From: Phaeobacter sp. A36a-5a
GTDB taxonomy: Bacteria > Pseudomonadota > Alphaproteobacteria > Rhodobacterales > Rhodobacteraceae
DNA: 64,000 bases
Reading direction: 5' to 3'
Assembly (NCBI RefSeq): GCF_037911135.1
Contig: NZ_JBBLYU010000001.1
Coordinates: forward strand, 1,984,001 to 2,048,000
The notes below the pieces were generated by a model. The model was not told where the DNA came from. It did not search any database and worked only from the letters and a program-made list of their open reading frames with translations. The position numbers were made by a program, and so were the translations under genes. Below are positions 1-7,521 of the stretch, one piece after another (position 1 is the first letter of the stretch; each line of letters opens with the position of its first letter).

Positions 1-508
1 CCGCGACGATAAAGCTGGCCAGGATCGGGATCACCGCGCCGTTCATCGTCATCGAGACCGAGACCTGATCCAGCGGGATGCCATCAAACAGGATTTTCAT
101 ATCCTCAACGCTGTCGATGGCCACACCGGCCTTGCCGACATCGCCCATCACGCGGGGGTGGTCGCTGTCATAGCCGCGGTGGGTGGCAAGGTCGAAGGCC
201 ACCGAAACGCCCTGCTGCCCGGCCGCGAGGTTGCGGCGGTAGAAAGCGTTGGATTCCTCAGCCGTGGAGAAGCCCGCATATTGGCGGATGGTCCAGGGGC
301 GGCCTGCGTACATCGTGGCCTTCACGCCCCGGGTAAAGGGTCCAAAGCCGGGCAGCGTGCCCATATGAGGCAGATCCTTGCTGTCGGCCTCAGTATAAAG
401 CGGTTTTACATCAATGCCTTCCAGCGTATTCCAGGTCAGCGCGTCCAGCGTGCGTCCGCGCAGCTCTTTTTCAGCCAGAGCCCGCCAATCGTCGGTTTTG
501 GTCGTCAT
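1..508 (-). CDS. scpA: Methylmalonyl-CoA mutase, large subunit (N-terminal part, runs off the window)
   Basis: This gene begins at an ATG at 508 and continues past position 1, so only about 169 N-terminal residues are visible. The translation ([18 protein letters not shown], then [20 protein letters not shown], then [13 protein letters not shown] and [16 protein letters not shown]) is the substrate-binding start of the TIM barrel of adenosylcobalamin-dependent methylmalonyl-CoA mutase. The enzyme turns (R)-methylmalonyl-CoA into succinyl-CoA, the last step of propionyl-CoA assimilation, in the cytoplasm. It follows a sulfotransferase-like gene with a 38-base overlap and lies downstream of pccB and pccA on the same strand, so pathway context agrees. 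The cobalamin domain is outside the window, so I cannot exclude an isobutyryl- or ethylmalonyl-type mutase, but the context favours methylmalonyl-CoA. Confidence 0.93.
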   Translation of the reverse strand, partial: MTTKTDDWRALAEKELRGRTLDALTWNTLEGIDVKPLYTEADSKDLPHMGTLPGFGPFTRGVKATMYAGRPWTIRQYAGFSTAEESNAFYRRNLAAGQQGVSVAFDLATHRGYDSDHPRVMGDVGKAGVAIDSVEDMKILFDGIPLDQVSVSMTMNGAVIPILASFIVA

Positions 509-1406
509 CGGAAGTTCCTCTTGTCAGGTCGTATGAGGGCGGGTTCGAGCCCACCGCATGTTTGTCAGGGTCACGCATCAGCTCTGCCAGACCGTCCGCG
601 CCGCCTTGCAGCCACATCAGATCATCGGCGTAGCGCTCGCGCAGCGCTGCGGATTGAATGTCGGAAAACGGGGTCCAGCGGCCCTCGCCGCGCGGCAGGT
701 CGCGGGCGACGGCTGCCGACAGGCGATGCCGCAGGGTCGGCAGCCCGTCTGAGCGGTTGAGCCGATCCGAACAGGTGAACCGCGCCAGCCGCGTCCCGGT
801 CAGGAGCGCCATCTGCACCTCTGGCCGGTCGCCATAGGTTTCATAGGGCAGCACCCGGATGCGGGTATTGGGCATGGCGCAGGCAATATCGGTGATCACA
901 TCGCGCCAGCTGCGCGGATGGGTGGCGATCCGCCCCAGCAGCGCGGCCGAGGGCAACGGGTGGCCATTGGTCACCATCCGGGTCAGCAGCGAGGTCCAGA
1001 ACCGCTCCGGGCTGCGCAGGTTCAGCATCACATCGCGCACCTGCCCGTCAAAGGCGGCATCGAACCGCGCCATACGCACGCCGATGCTGCCATATAGCTG
1101 GCTCTGTTGCAGCAGGTCATTGGGACTGCCCATCATATTGGCGTCGCTGATCAGCAGCCGCGTGCTGCCGCTGGCGGCCTCGGTCGCGAGGCGCAGGCGC
1201 AGACGACCACGGGCGCGGGTTGCCAGGTCACGGCCTGTTACCGGGGCCGGGCCGGGATGGATGCCGTGGAACAGCCCGTCGCGGGTCTGGGCCGGTCCCC
1301 AGACCGCCAGCCCGTCACGGCGCAGCGCCGTTTCATGATGGGCAAGAAAGCCCTGAAAATATCCCGTAGCGCAGCGATGTGCGCCGATGTGCAGCATGAT
1401 ATCCAT
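471..1406 (-). CDS. Hypothetical protein, sulfotransferase-like N-terminus
   Basis: A 311-residue reading frame starts at 1406 ([20 protein letters not shown]); an alternative ATG lies three codons in. The opening beta strand plus loop ([14 protein letters not shown]) resembles the P-loop-like start of sulfotransferases and of roseobacter proteins that begin LHIGAHKTGTT, but the usual KTGTT is replaced by RCATG. No catalytic signature can be assigned further on. The open frame runs much farther upstream, but that part is antisense to the DUF4174 gene and reads as low-complexity, so this internal start is preferred. Its last 38 bases overlap the start of the mutase gene, which implies translational coupling and cotranscription. 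Function unknown. Confidence 0.7.
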   Translation of the reverse strand: MDIMLHIGAHRCATGYFQGFLAHHETALRRDGLAVWGPAQTRDGLFHGIHPGPAPVTGRDLATRARGRLRLRLATEAASGSTRLLISDANMMGSPNDLLQQSQLYGSIGVRMARFDAAFDGQVRDVMLNLRSPERFWTSLLTRMVTNGHPLPSAALLGRIATHPRSWRDVITDIACAMPNTRIRVLPYETYGDRPEVQMALLTGTRLARFTCSDRLNRSDGLPTLRHRLSAAVARDLPRGEGRWTPFSDIQSAALRERYADDLMWLQGGADGLAELMRDPDKHAVGSNPPSYDLTRGTSDDDQNRRLAGSG

Positions 1407-1608
1407 AGCCGGTCCCGTCCCGTTGGTGGCGCCGCGCGAGGCGGACAGCCCGGTTTGCAGAGGCCGGGAGGATGACATGGGCAGGCTGACAATAGGGTTA
1501 ACGGCGGCTTTGGCCCCGAAGTGCGGGGTGGATTTTTTTGCCCGGCAAGCCGGATTGCCCATCGCAATTGGCGGGGCGGAGCATATATTCATCGCTACAG
1601 GAGAGCCG

Positions 1609-2211
1609 ATGAAACAGTTGTTTGTCTTTGGAAAAACCCGATTTTGGCCCGCAGTCCCAGCTGCGGGCGCCGCGTTGGCGCTGCTGCTGGCGCTGCCCGG
1701 CCCGGCCATGGCGCAGGAGCCTGCAACAACCGAGGCCGCAGATGGCGCGCGCGGTGAGACCGCAACGATGATGGTCGAAGGCACCGACCCCGCCAGCGCC
1801 GCGCAGGAGCTGCCGCAGACCGCAGAAAACCTGGCGCAGGATCCGATCACCCAGCTGATCCGCGCCGGTGACAGCGTCGATCTGGACAGTCTCCTGTGGG
1901 TATACCGCCCCATCGTGGTCTTTGCCGACAGCCCTGCCGATCCGCGGTTCCACGAGCAGATGGAGCGGCTGACCGACGGCGCCGAGGCGCTGCTGGATCG
2001 CGATGTCATCGTGCTGACCGATACCGATCCAAGCGTGACGTCTGCGCTGCGCAAGACGCTGCGGCCGCGCGGGTTCATGCTGGTTCTGATCGGCAAGGAC
2101 GGCGGCGTCAAACTGCGCAAGCCGCAGCCCTGGACCGTGCGCGAGCTGAGCCGGACGATCGACAAATTCCCCGACCGGCTGCGCGAGGTGAAGGAACGGC
2201 GCGGCAGCTGA
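1609..2211 (+). CDS. Secreted DUF4174 domain protein
   Basis: A 200-residue protein starts at an ATG at 1609 behind ACAGGAGAG, a good ribosome binding site. Residues 1-36 form a signal peptide (basic start, leucine/alanine-rich core, AMA-QE cleavage site), followed by an acidic alanine-rich linker. The last 110 residues (LDSLLWVYRPIVVFADSP, then DRDVIVLTDTD, then LRPRGFMLVLIGKDGGVKLR) match DUF4174, a thioredoxin-fold-like domain found in secreted proteobacterial proteins but lacking an obvious CxxC. It is therefore likely periplasmic. It is transcribed toward the propionate genes and ends about 100 bases from the convergent lipoprotein gene. Biochemical role unknown. Confidence 0.82.
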   Translation: MKQLFVFGKTRFWPAVPAAGAALALLLALPGPAMAQEPATTEAADGARGETATMMVEGTDPASAAQELPQTAENLAQDPITQLIRAGDSVDLDSLLWVYRPIVVFADSPADPRFHEQMERLTDGAEALLDRDVIVLTDTDPSVTSALRKTLRPRGFMLVLIGKDGGVKLRKPQPWTVRELSRTIDKFPDRLREVKERRGS

Positions 2212-2308
2212 GCCGCCGCCGATGCACCGTGCCCCGCACCCGCGCGATGAAACGCGCCGTGATCCGGGGCCGCGTCCCGCAGCGGCTGGATGGCAGATCG
2301 CAGGCCCA

Positions 2309-2836
2309 TCACACCGCCCCGCCCTGCGCGTAGAACAGACGCCTGTTGGTGCGGTCCACCACCGCCATGAACCGGGCGCGTGGCTCATAGATCAACACCG
2401 ATGTCGGATCGAGCAGCGCGATCAGATAGGCGCGGCTCACCTCCTCCAACATGCAGTCCTTGCCGACGATCCCGGCGGCAAAGATGCCATTGCCGCGCCC
2501 CTGATCCATCGTCATCACCTGAACCGAAACCATATTGGGCGACAGTCCGGGCACCTCAAAGGCGACGGGTTTGTCGTCATCGAGATGACGCAGCCCCGCC
2601 CGGACCGACCGTGCCTTGGTCAGCAGCGATGAAATCCGGGTGGCCTTGATTTCGAACACGCCTGCGGCGCAGTTGCGGCGGGAGAAGTAATACTGTGTCT
2701 CCCCCAGCTGCACCCAGTCGCCGACGGCGGCACGGGCCGCCGCCTCATCTTGCATGGCACAGCCCGCCAGCCCCGAAAGGACCAGCGCCAGACAGGCGAC
2801 ACGCGCCAGTTTGCGATATGGCTGCACCAACATCAT
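2309..2836 (-). CDS. Hypothetical lipoprotein downstream of pccA
   Basis: This 175-residue protein has a lipoprotein signal (basic start, hydrophobic core, lipobox LAGC with the lipidated Cys at about residue 26). The mature part contains two further cysteines (RRNCAAGVFEIKATR and GKDCMLEEVSRAYL) that could form a disulfide, and no recognised catalytic motif. It starts 6 bases after the pccA stop codon, so it is almost certainly in the pccA transcript. The start may be the second ATG, at 2833. Propionyl-CoA metabolism is cytoplasmic, so an envelope lipoprotein is an odd passenger here; I have no function to offer. Confidence 0.8.
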   Translation of the reverse strand: MMLVQPYRKLARVACLALVLSGLAGCAMQDEAAARAAVGDWVQLGETQYYFSRRNCAAGVFEIKATRISSLLTKARSVRAGLRHLDDDKPVAFEVPGLSPNMVSVQVMTMDQGRGNGIFAAGIVGKDCMLEEVSRAYLIALLDPTSVLIYEPRARFMAVVDRTNRRLFYAQGGAV

Positions 2837-2842
2837 CTGGTG

Positions 2843-4888
2843 TTATTCGAATTCCATGATCACTTCGTCAACGGCGAGGCTGTCACCGGCGGCGGCGTTG
2901 ATCATGCTGACGACGCCTTTCCGCTCGGCGCGCAGGATGTTCTCCATCTTCATCGCCTCGATGGTGCAGAGCGCCTGACCTTCTTGAACCTCGTCGCCGA
3001 CTTCGACCTCCAGTTTCACCACCAGACCCGGCATCGGGCAGAGCAGCAGTTTGGAGGTGTCGGGGGCGACTTTCTCGGGCATCAGCTTGGCCAGTTCCGC
3101 CTGTCGTGGCGTGCGCACATGAACCTTCAGATCGGCCCCGCGCGAGCGGATGCGGAACCCGCCGGAGATCTTGCCGACCTTCACCACCAGAGCATCACCG
3201 CCAACCGTCAGCCGGGCGAGCTGATCGCCGGGGGTCCAGTCCGAGGTGACGCGCAGGGTGCTGCCATCGTCAAACCGCACGGTGGAGCCGTCGCGGTCAG
3301 CGTCGATGATGACGTTGAAATCCATACCCTGAAGCGAGACCACCCAGTCGCTGCCGACCTTGCGTTCGTGGTTGTCCATCCGGCCCGACACGCGGGTGCG
3401 GCGGATTTCGGCAACCCGGTGCATGGCGGCAGAGGCGGCGGCAATCTTGCGCAGATCCTGCTCCGGCAGCTCTACCCCGACGAACCCTTCGGGATATTGC
3501 TCCTCGATAAAGGCGGTGGTCATGGTGCCCGCGATAAAGATCGGGTGATCCATCACCGCGCTGAGGAACGGCAGGTTGTGACCGATGCCTTCAACCTCGA
3601 AGCCGTCAAGCGCATCGCGCATGGCGGCAATCGCCGCCTCGCGTGTCGGCCCCCAGGTGCAGAGCTTGGCGATCATCGGGTCATAATACATCGAGATCTC
3701 GCCACCCTCGAAGACGCCGGTGTCATTGCGCACGGCGAGTTCGCCCGCAGGGGCGTCGCCCTGCCATTTGCCGCTGTCATGCAGCGGGCCTGCGGCGACT
3801 TCGGCGGGCGGACGATAGCGGGTCAGGCGGCCGATGGAGGGCAGGAAACCCCGATAGGGATCTTCGGCATAGAGGCGGTTTTCGATGGCCCAGCCATTCA
3901 GTTTGACGTCGTTCTGGGTGATCGACAGCGGCTCGCCGCCGGCAATGCGGATCATCTGTTCGACCAGATCAACACCGGTGATCAGTTCGGTGACCGGGTG
4001 TTCGACCTGAAGGCGGGTGTTCATTTCCAGGAAGTAGAAATTCTTGTCGCCATCGACGATGAATTCCACCGTGCCAGCAGAGGCGTAGCCCACCGCCTTG
4101 GCCAGGGCGACGGCCTGTTCGCCCATGGCGCGGCGGGTATCCTCATCGAGGAAGGGCGACGGCGCCTCTTCGACGACTTTCTGGTTGCGACGCTGGATCG
4201 AGCATTCGCGCTCGCCCAGATAAATGCCATTGCCATGGCCGTCGCAGAGCACCTGAATTTCGATATGGCGCGGCTGGGTGACGAATTTCTCGATGAAGAT
4301 CCGGTCGTCGCCAAAGGAGTTTGCCGCCTCGTTCTTGGAGGATTGGAACCCTTCGCGGGCCTCCTCATCGGACCAGGCGATCCGCATCCCCTTGCCACCA
4401 CCACCGGCAGAGGCCTTGATCATCACCGGATAGCCGATCTCGTTGGAGATTTTCACCGCCTCGTCAGCGTCGGCAATCAGGCCCATGTAGCCGGGCACGG
4501 TGGAGACGCCAGCCTCCTGCGCGATCTTCTTCGAGGTGATCTTGTCACCCATGCTTTCGATGGCGCCCACCGGCGGGCCGACAAAGGCGACGCCTTCGGC
4601 GGCCAGCGCCTCGGCGAATTTGGCGTTTTCCGACAGGAAGCCATAGCCCGGATGCACCGCCTGCGCACCGGTTGCACGGATCGCCTCCATCACCTTGTCG
4701 ATGACGATATAGGACTGGTTGGCGGGCGGCGGGCCGATGTGGACAGCTTCATCAGCCATTTCGACATGCAGGGCCTGCTTGTCGGCGTCCGAGTAGATGG
4801 CAACGGTCTTGATGCCCATCTTGCGGGCGGTCTTGATGACCCGGCAGGCGATTTCGCCCCGGTTGGCAATCAGGATCTTTTCAAACAT
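2843..4888 (-). CDS. pccA: Propionyl-CoA carboxylase alpha subunit (biotin carboxylase and biotin carrier)
   Basis: The 681-residue protein starts MFEKILIANRGEIACRVIKT, the biotin-carboxylase N-terminus. Domains in order: biotin carboxylase N-domain (about 1-110), ATP-grasp (about 115-320, with KASAGGGGKGMRI and FLEMNTRLQVEHPVTE), biotin carboxylase C-domain (about 335-445), a linker domain typical of PccA, and a C-terminal biotinyl domain with EAMKMEN, placing the biotinylated lysine near residue 647. With PccB it makes (S)-methylmalonyl-CoA from propionyl-CoA, ATP and bicarbonate. Length matches known PccA and is longer than the 450-residue AccC. Unusually for a two-subunit enzyme, pccB lies about 2.6 kb upstream with several small genes between. 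Confidence 0.97.
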   Translation of the reverse strand: MFEKILIANRGEIACRVIKTARKMGIKTVAIYSDADKQALHVEMADEAVHIGPPPANQSYIVIDKVMEAIRATGAQAVHPGYGFLSENAKFAEALAAEGVAFVGPPVGAIESMGDKITSKKIAQEAGVSTVPGYMGLIADADEAVKISNEIGYPVMIKASAGGGGKGMRIAWSDEEAREGFQSSKNEAANSFGDDRIFIEKFVTQPRHIEIQVLCDGHGNGIYLGERECSIQRRNQKVVEEAPSPFLDEDTRRAMGEQAVALAKAVGYASAGTVEFIVDGDKNFYFLEMNTRLQVEHPVTELITGVDLVEQMIRIAGGEPLSITQNDVKLNGWAIENRLYAEDPYRGFLPSIGRLTRYRPPAEVAAGPLHDSGKWQGDAPAGELAVRNDTGVFEGGEISMYYDPMIAKLCTWGPTREAAIAAMRDALDGFEVEGIGHNLPFLSAVMDHPIFIAGTMTTAFIEEQYPEGFVGVELPEQDLRKIAAASAAMHRVAEIRRTRVSGRMDNHERKVGSDWVVSLQGMDFNVIIDADRDGSTVRFDDGSTLRVTSDWTPGDQLARLTVGGDALVVKVGKISGGFRIRSRGADLKVHVRTPRQAELAKLMPEKVAPDTSKLLLCPMPGLVVKLEVEVGDEVQEGQALCTIEAMKMENILRAERKGVVSMINAAAGDSLAVDEVIMEFE

Positions 4889-4953
4889 TGGCTGTCCCTT
4901 GTCTTCGGTGGGTGACGGAGCCCTGCCCCGTCACGGTCTTGGCTTCGTCAGAA

Positions 4954-5000
4954 CACAAAAAAGGCCGCGCCGGAGGGGTCTCCGGGTGCGGCCTTTGTGC
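4954..5000 (-). terminator. Rho-independent terminator upstream of pccA
   Basis: A long hairpin has arms AAAGGCCGCGCCGGAG (4960-4975) and CTCCGGGTGCGGCCTTT (4980-4996), with one bulge. Read on the minus strand the stem is followed by a run of six T. It should end transcripts coming from the small lipoprotein gene at 5116-5319. It lies only 65 bases before the pccA start, so pccA must either be read through from pccB or use a promoter in the remaining short gap. Confidence 0.8.
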
Positions 5001-5115
5001 GGTGATATATATGTGGCGCGCGGCCACCGCCCCTGCGACGAGGCGGTCAGACGGCGTTGCTGTCAGGGCATGGCTGCGGCGATACAGGCGCGTGCCTGCG
5101 GCGCCACCGGCAGGC

Positions 5116-5319
5116 CTAGCACTTGCGCGGATTTTCCTTGCAGTAGATGACGTTGGCCGCAGCACCAACAGCGGCACCTGTGACCAGGTTGCCGTTGAGC
5201 AGCGCCGAGCCGACGGCACCGGCACCGGCCCCGTAAACAACCTGTTCGCCGGTGGTGTCGCCACAGGCCGCAAGCGCGGTGCAGAGGCCAAAAGCCGCAA
5301 GAATGAGTTTTGCCTGCAT
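5116..5319 (-). CDS. Small glycine-zipper lipoprotein, 67 residues
   Basis: The start at 5319 gives MQAKLILAAFGLCTALAACG, a lipoprotein signal with lipobox LAAC. An in-frame ATG 13 codons upstream would add a tail not typical of signal peptides, so the inner start is chosen. The mature part (GAGAGAVGSALLNG, then GAAVGAAANVIYC) is glycine/alanine-rich like a short glycine-zipper membrane segment, and it ends with Cys pairs near CKENPRKC. It sits between the pccB and pccA sides of the locus on the same strand, with its own terminator. It resembles small outer-membrane-associated lipoproteins; no function is known. Confidence 0.72.
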   Translation of the reverse strand: MQAKLILAAFGLCTALAACGDTTGEQVVYGAGAGAVGSALLNGNLVTGAAVGAAANVIYCKENPRKC

Positions 5320-5871
5320 TGGAATGATCCTTCGTTTTGTGATCCAAGCTCTGCGCAACTGTTCGCAGCACGGTCCAGAGCAAACAAGGATTTCTGTTGC
5401 GGATCAGGGGAATGCGCAGAAGCCTGCCAAACACTGGGGGGCAATTGGCAAGCTTCCGCCTTTGCATCCAAGGAAAAAATGGGCAGGCCGCGATTGGGGG
5501 GGCAAACCTGCCCTTCCAGGCGAAGGGGCTGGATCAGATGCACGACAGGCTGACCTGTCACGACCAGAGTGCACAGCCCGCGCCACAGAAACATCCCCTG
5601 AGTTGCAAAACACGCCAATTTGGCGAGAAGTTGCGCAAACCGGGATCTGCCCTGCAGGATTACGCCGAAATCGGCCCGGAATGCCCGGCTCGCGCCGCAT
5701 ATAGTGTCACCGCCCCGCGATCTGACCCTCCCTGCGGCCGGGTTTGCCGCGGGGCTCGCCACATCGCGCAGGGGCAAGAGATTCGCCGGGGCCCGATCAC
5801 AGCCACTGCGCGGCGGTCGCGCGAGGCGACGACAGCTCTGCACAGGGATATGGTCAGGCCCGGCAAACATC
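5320..5871. other. Gene-poor gap
   Basis: About 550 bases without a convincing reading frame: all frames give arginine/alanine-rich shadow-type translations. Two short inverted repeats are visible, GGGCAGG with CCTGCCC (about 5484-5513) and GACAGG-CTGA-CCTGTC (about 5542-5557). No conserved RNA family was recognised. Promoters for the lipoprotein at 5116-5319 should lie in the part nearest 5320. Confidence 0.5.
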
Positions 5872-6228
5872 TCAGCGCGCGCTCCCGTCGAAGACTTCGG
5901 GAAAGGACAGCTGGGCAACATCGACACTGATGACCAGCAGCGCCTCATAGCTTTCGGGATCAAACGGGTCTTCGGCCGGGATCACCTCGCGGCCGAACAG
6001 CCAGCTCAGACGACCTGCATCCAGATTACCACGTTCAAAGGGCTGATCGCCAAAGCAGTCCCACAGCGCCTGCATGAAGCCCGCATCGGCGCGCCGGTCT
6101 GCCGGGCGACGGTCGCGGAACCGTTCGCGACGGGTGATCGGCGTAACCCCCTTGGGGTTGGGACGGCGGATGACGAATTGAAAATCGGTGCCCGGCAGAC
6201 GGCCGGGGAAACCGCGGTGTTTTAGCAT
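5872..6228 (-). CDS. Conserved-looking hypothetical protein, 118 residues
   Basis: The frame begins MLKHRGFPGRLPGTDFQFVIRR at 6228 and ends FPEVFDGSAR. The N-terminal half is rich in Arg and Pro; the C-terminal half is acidic and looks like a folded soluble domain (LWDCFGDQPFERG, DPFDPESYEALLVISVDVAQLSF). No signal peptide or membrane segment is present. It lies between two small lipoprotein genes on the same strand. Opposite-strand frames here are weaker in composition. I do not recognise the family. Confidence 0.5.
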   Translation of the reverse strand: MLKHRGFPGRLPGTDFQFVIRRPNPKGVTPITRRERFRDRRPADRRADAGFMQALWDCFGDQPFERGNLDAGRLSWLFGREVIPAEDPFDPESYEALLVISVDVAQLSFPEVFDGSAR

Positions 6229-6266
6229 GATGGTGCCTCCGATCCGGCACCCCGCGGGACGGTAGA

Positions 6267-6286
6267 GTCCGGCCGCAGGGCCGGAC
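6267..6286. terminator. Perfect short hairpin after the small lipoprotein gene
   Basis: GTCCGGCC-GCAG-GGCCGGAC is a perfect 8-base-pair stem with a 4-base loop, located between the 46-residue lipoprotein gene and the 118-residue gene. There is no T tract, so it is more likely a 3' stabilising hairpin or weak terminator than a full Rho-independent terminator. Confidence 0.45.
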
Positions 6287-6297
6287 CCCTGTCGTGA

Positions 6298-6438
6298 TTA
6301 CTTGTATTTGCCGGTGTAAACGGGCTCAGCCGAAATCGGCTCGGGCTCGACAACAACGTATTCTTCTTCCTGCTGTGCGCAGGCTGCGGCGGCTGCAAGC
6401 AGGCCCGCCAGGGCAACGAGTTTGATGCTCTTGGACAT
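6298..6438 (-). CDS. Tiny lipoprotein, 46 residues
   Basis: The ATG at 6438 opens MSKSIKLVALAGLLAAAAAC, a textbook lipoprotein signal with the lipidated Cys at residue 20, followed by a short acidic stretch (AQQEEEYVVVEPEPISAEPV) and the end YTGKYK. The ribosome binding site GGAGACAG precedes the start. The mature peptide is only about 27 residues, so it is an envelope-anchored peptide of unknown role. Small acidic lipoproteins of this kind are common in Rhodobacteraceae. It is too short for usual length cut-offs and easily missed. Confidence 0.8.
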   Translation of the reverse strand: MSKSIKLVALAGLLAAAAACAQQEEEYVVVEPEPISAEPVYTGKYK

Positions 6439-6721
6439 TTCTGTCTCCCAATTGTGTCTTTGAAACCTGCGCGGGCCACGGCCGGCGCCTGCCTCATCCT
6501 CAAATAACAGATCACGCTCATGTGATCTGACGAGAGAGTAGCGGAGATGCGCGGGGTTTCACATCCCAAAGCCGGATCCGACGACACTTCGGCGGGCAAA
6601 GCTGCAAAAAAGCGCCAGTTTTCAGCCTGCATCGGCGTCTTTGTGACACCGGGGGACACCAGAACCGGCGGCAGCTGCCGGGCTGTAGCGGCCCGCAGCC
6701 CGCGGGGCAGACAACAGATCA

Positions 6722-7240
6722 TCAGAATGCCTCCCAGATGCAGCTGTCACCCTCGGGGCGGTAGCTTTCAAAGAACTGTGTCGCCGCCGCATCCGCCGCC
6801 CCAAAGGGCACTTCGCGGTCCGACAGCGAGATCACCACCCGGACCGGCTCCAGCCCATGCTGGTGCAGATAGGCCAGAACCAGGGTCTGGCACAGGTGAT
6901 CCATATCCGGGGCGGCCTGTTCATAGCTGATCAGCGCCGCGTCGCGGGCAATCTGCGGCGCAAGAAAGCGAAAGCGCACCCAAAGCTCGCCGGTGCTGTC
7001 GTCCAGAAGAACCTCATGCAGATCGACCTCCTGCCCCGATGGCAGATCAATCGGCAGCGATCCGGCCTGCGCAGCCGCGCCAAGGGCAAGCAGAACCGAG
7101 ACCCCGGAGGCCGTCACGGCAGATTTGATGGCAGGCCCAATACCGCAGCCCCGACCCCAAAAACGATGGGCTCCTCCTGTCGGGGCTGCAGGCGCTGCAC
7201 ACGCGGTGCGCGCTGTCCGATATGAGCTGGCGCGGATCAT
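6722..7240 (-). CDS. Secreted DUF6497-like protein (start uncertain)
   Basis: The C-terminal 120 residues (PSGQEVDLHEVLLDD, then RFRFLAPQIARDAALI, then HLCQTLVLAYL, then VVISLSDREVPFGA, ending SCIWEAF) look like the small secreted DUF6497 family of roseobacters. A signal-peptide core (VSVLLALGAAAQA-GS) sits at about residues 48-60 of the longest frame. The sequence before it does not look like protein. The true start is probably near 7117-7129, where a GTG (7117) and a non-standard ATC (7129, giving a classic M-K-S signal start if used) are the only options. It lies between pccB and pccA on the same strand. Function unknown. Confidence 0.7.
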   Translation of the reverse strand: MIRASSYRTARTACAAPAAPTGGAHRFWGRGCGIGPAIKSAVTASGVSVLLALGAAAQAGSLPIDLPSGQEVDLHEVLLDDSTGELWVRFRFLAPQIARDAALISYEQAAPDMDHLCQTLVLAYLHQHGLEPVRVVISLSDREVPFGAADAAATQFFESYRPEGDSCIWEAF

Positions 7241-7521
7241 GTGTCAGATTCGGTTCCGGTGTCAAACAAAGATACAAATGTGGGCGCAAACATCTGAGAT
7301 TGTTCAAATTGATCGCATTTTGCGAACAATCCACCCGATATGCCGGCGATTGGTTCCAGCCCGCTGATTTCCAACAGGCTTTTGCCATCGGGGTGGCGGC
7401 AGATCGCGGCATAGGCAGGCGCTGACATCTGAGTTGTATCCTCATCGCCCCTCGCAACCAAGGCGATATTTACCTTTGGCCGCAAGGGTCTGGGTCAGGA
7501 AATCCGGAACGGGTCCGGGTG

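Noticed and set aside
1407-2312. Upstream extension of the sulfotransferase-like frame to over 600 residues
   Set aside because: The extension is antisense to the DUF4174 gene, which has a signal peptide and a ribosome site, and reads as serine/arginine-rich shadow sequence.
2750-4915. 721-residue plus-strand frame antisense to pccA
   Set aside because: It arises from GC-rich codon bias opposite a real gene; the translation is His/Gly/Asp-rich with no domain. The same applies to long frames opposite pccB and betA.
5484-5560. Small RNA gene in the gap between lipoprotein genes
   Set aside because: Two short hairpins are present, but no promoter-terminator pair or known RNA family could be recognised.
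7237-7485. 82-residue minus-strand frame between pccB and the DUF6497-type gene
   Set aside because: It ends with an ATGA overlap to the longest DUF6497 frame and some codons look coding, but that start is itself doubtful, the second half is AT-rich and no family is recognisable. Left out as too uncertain.
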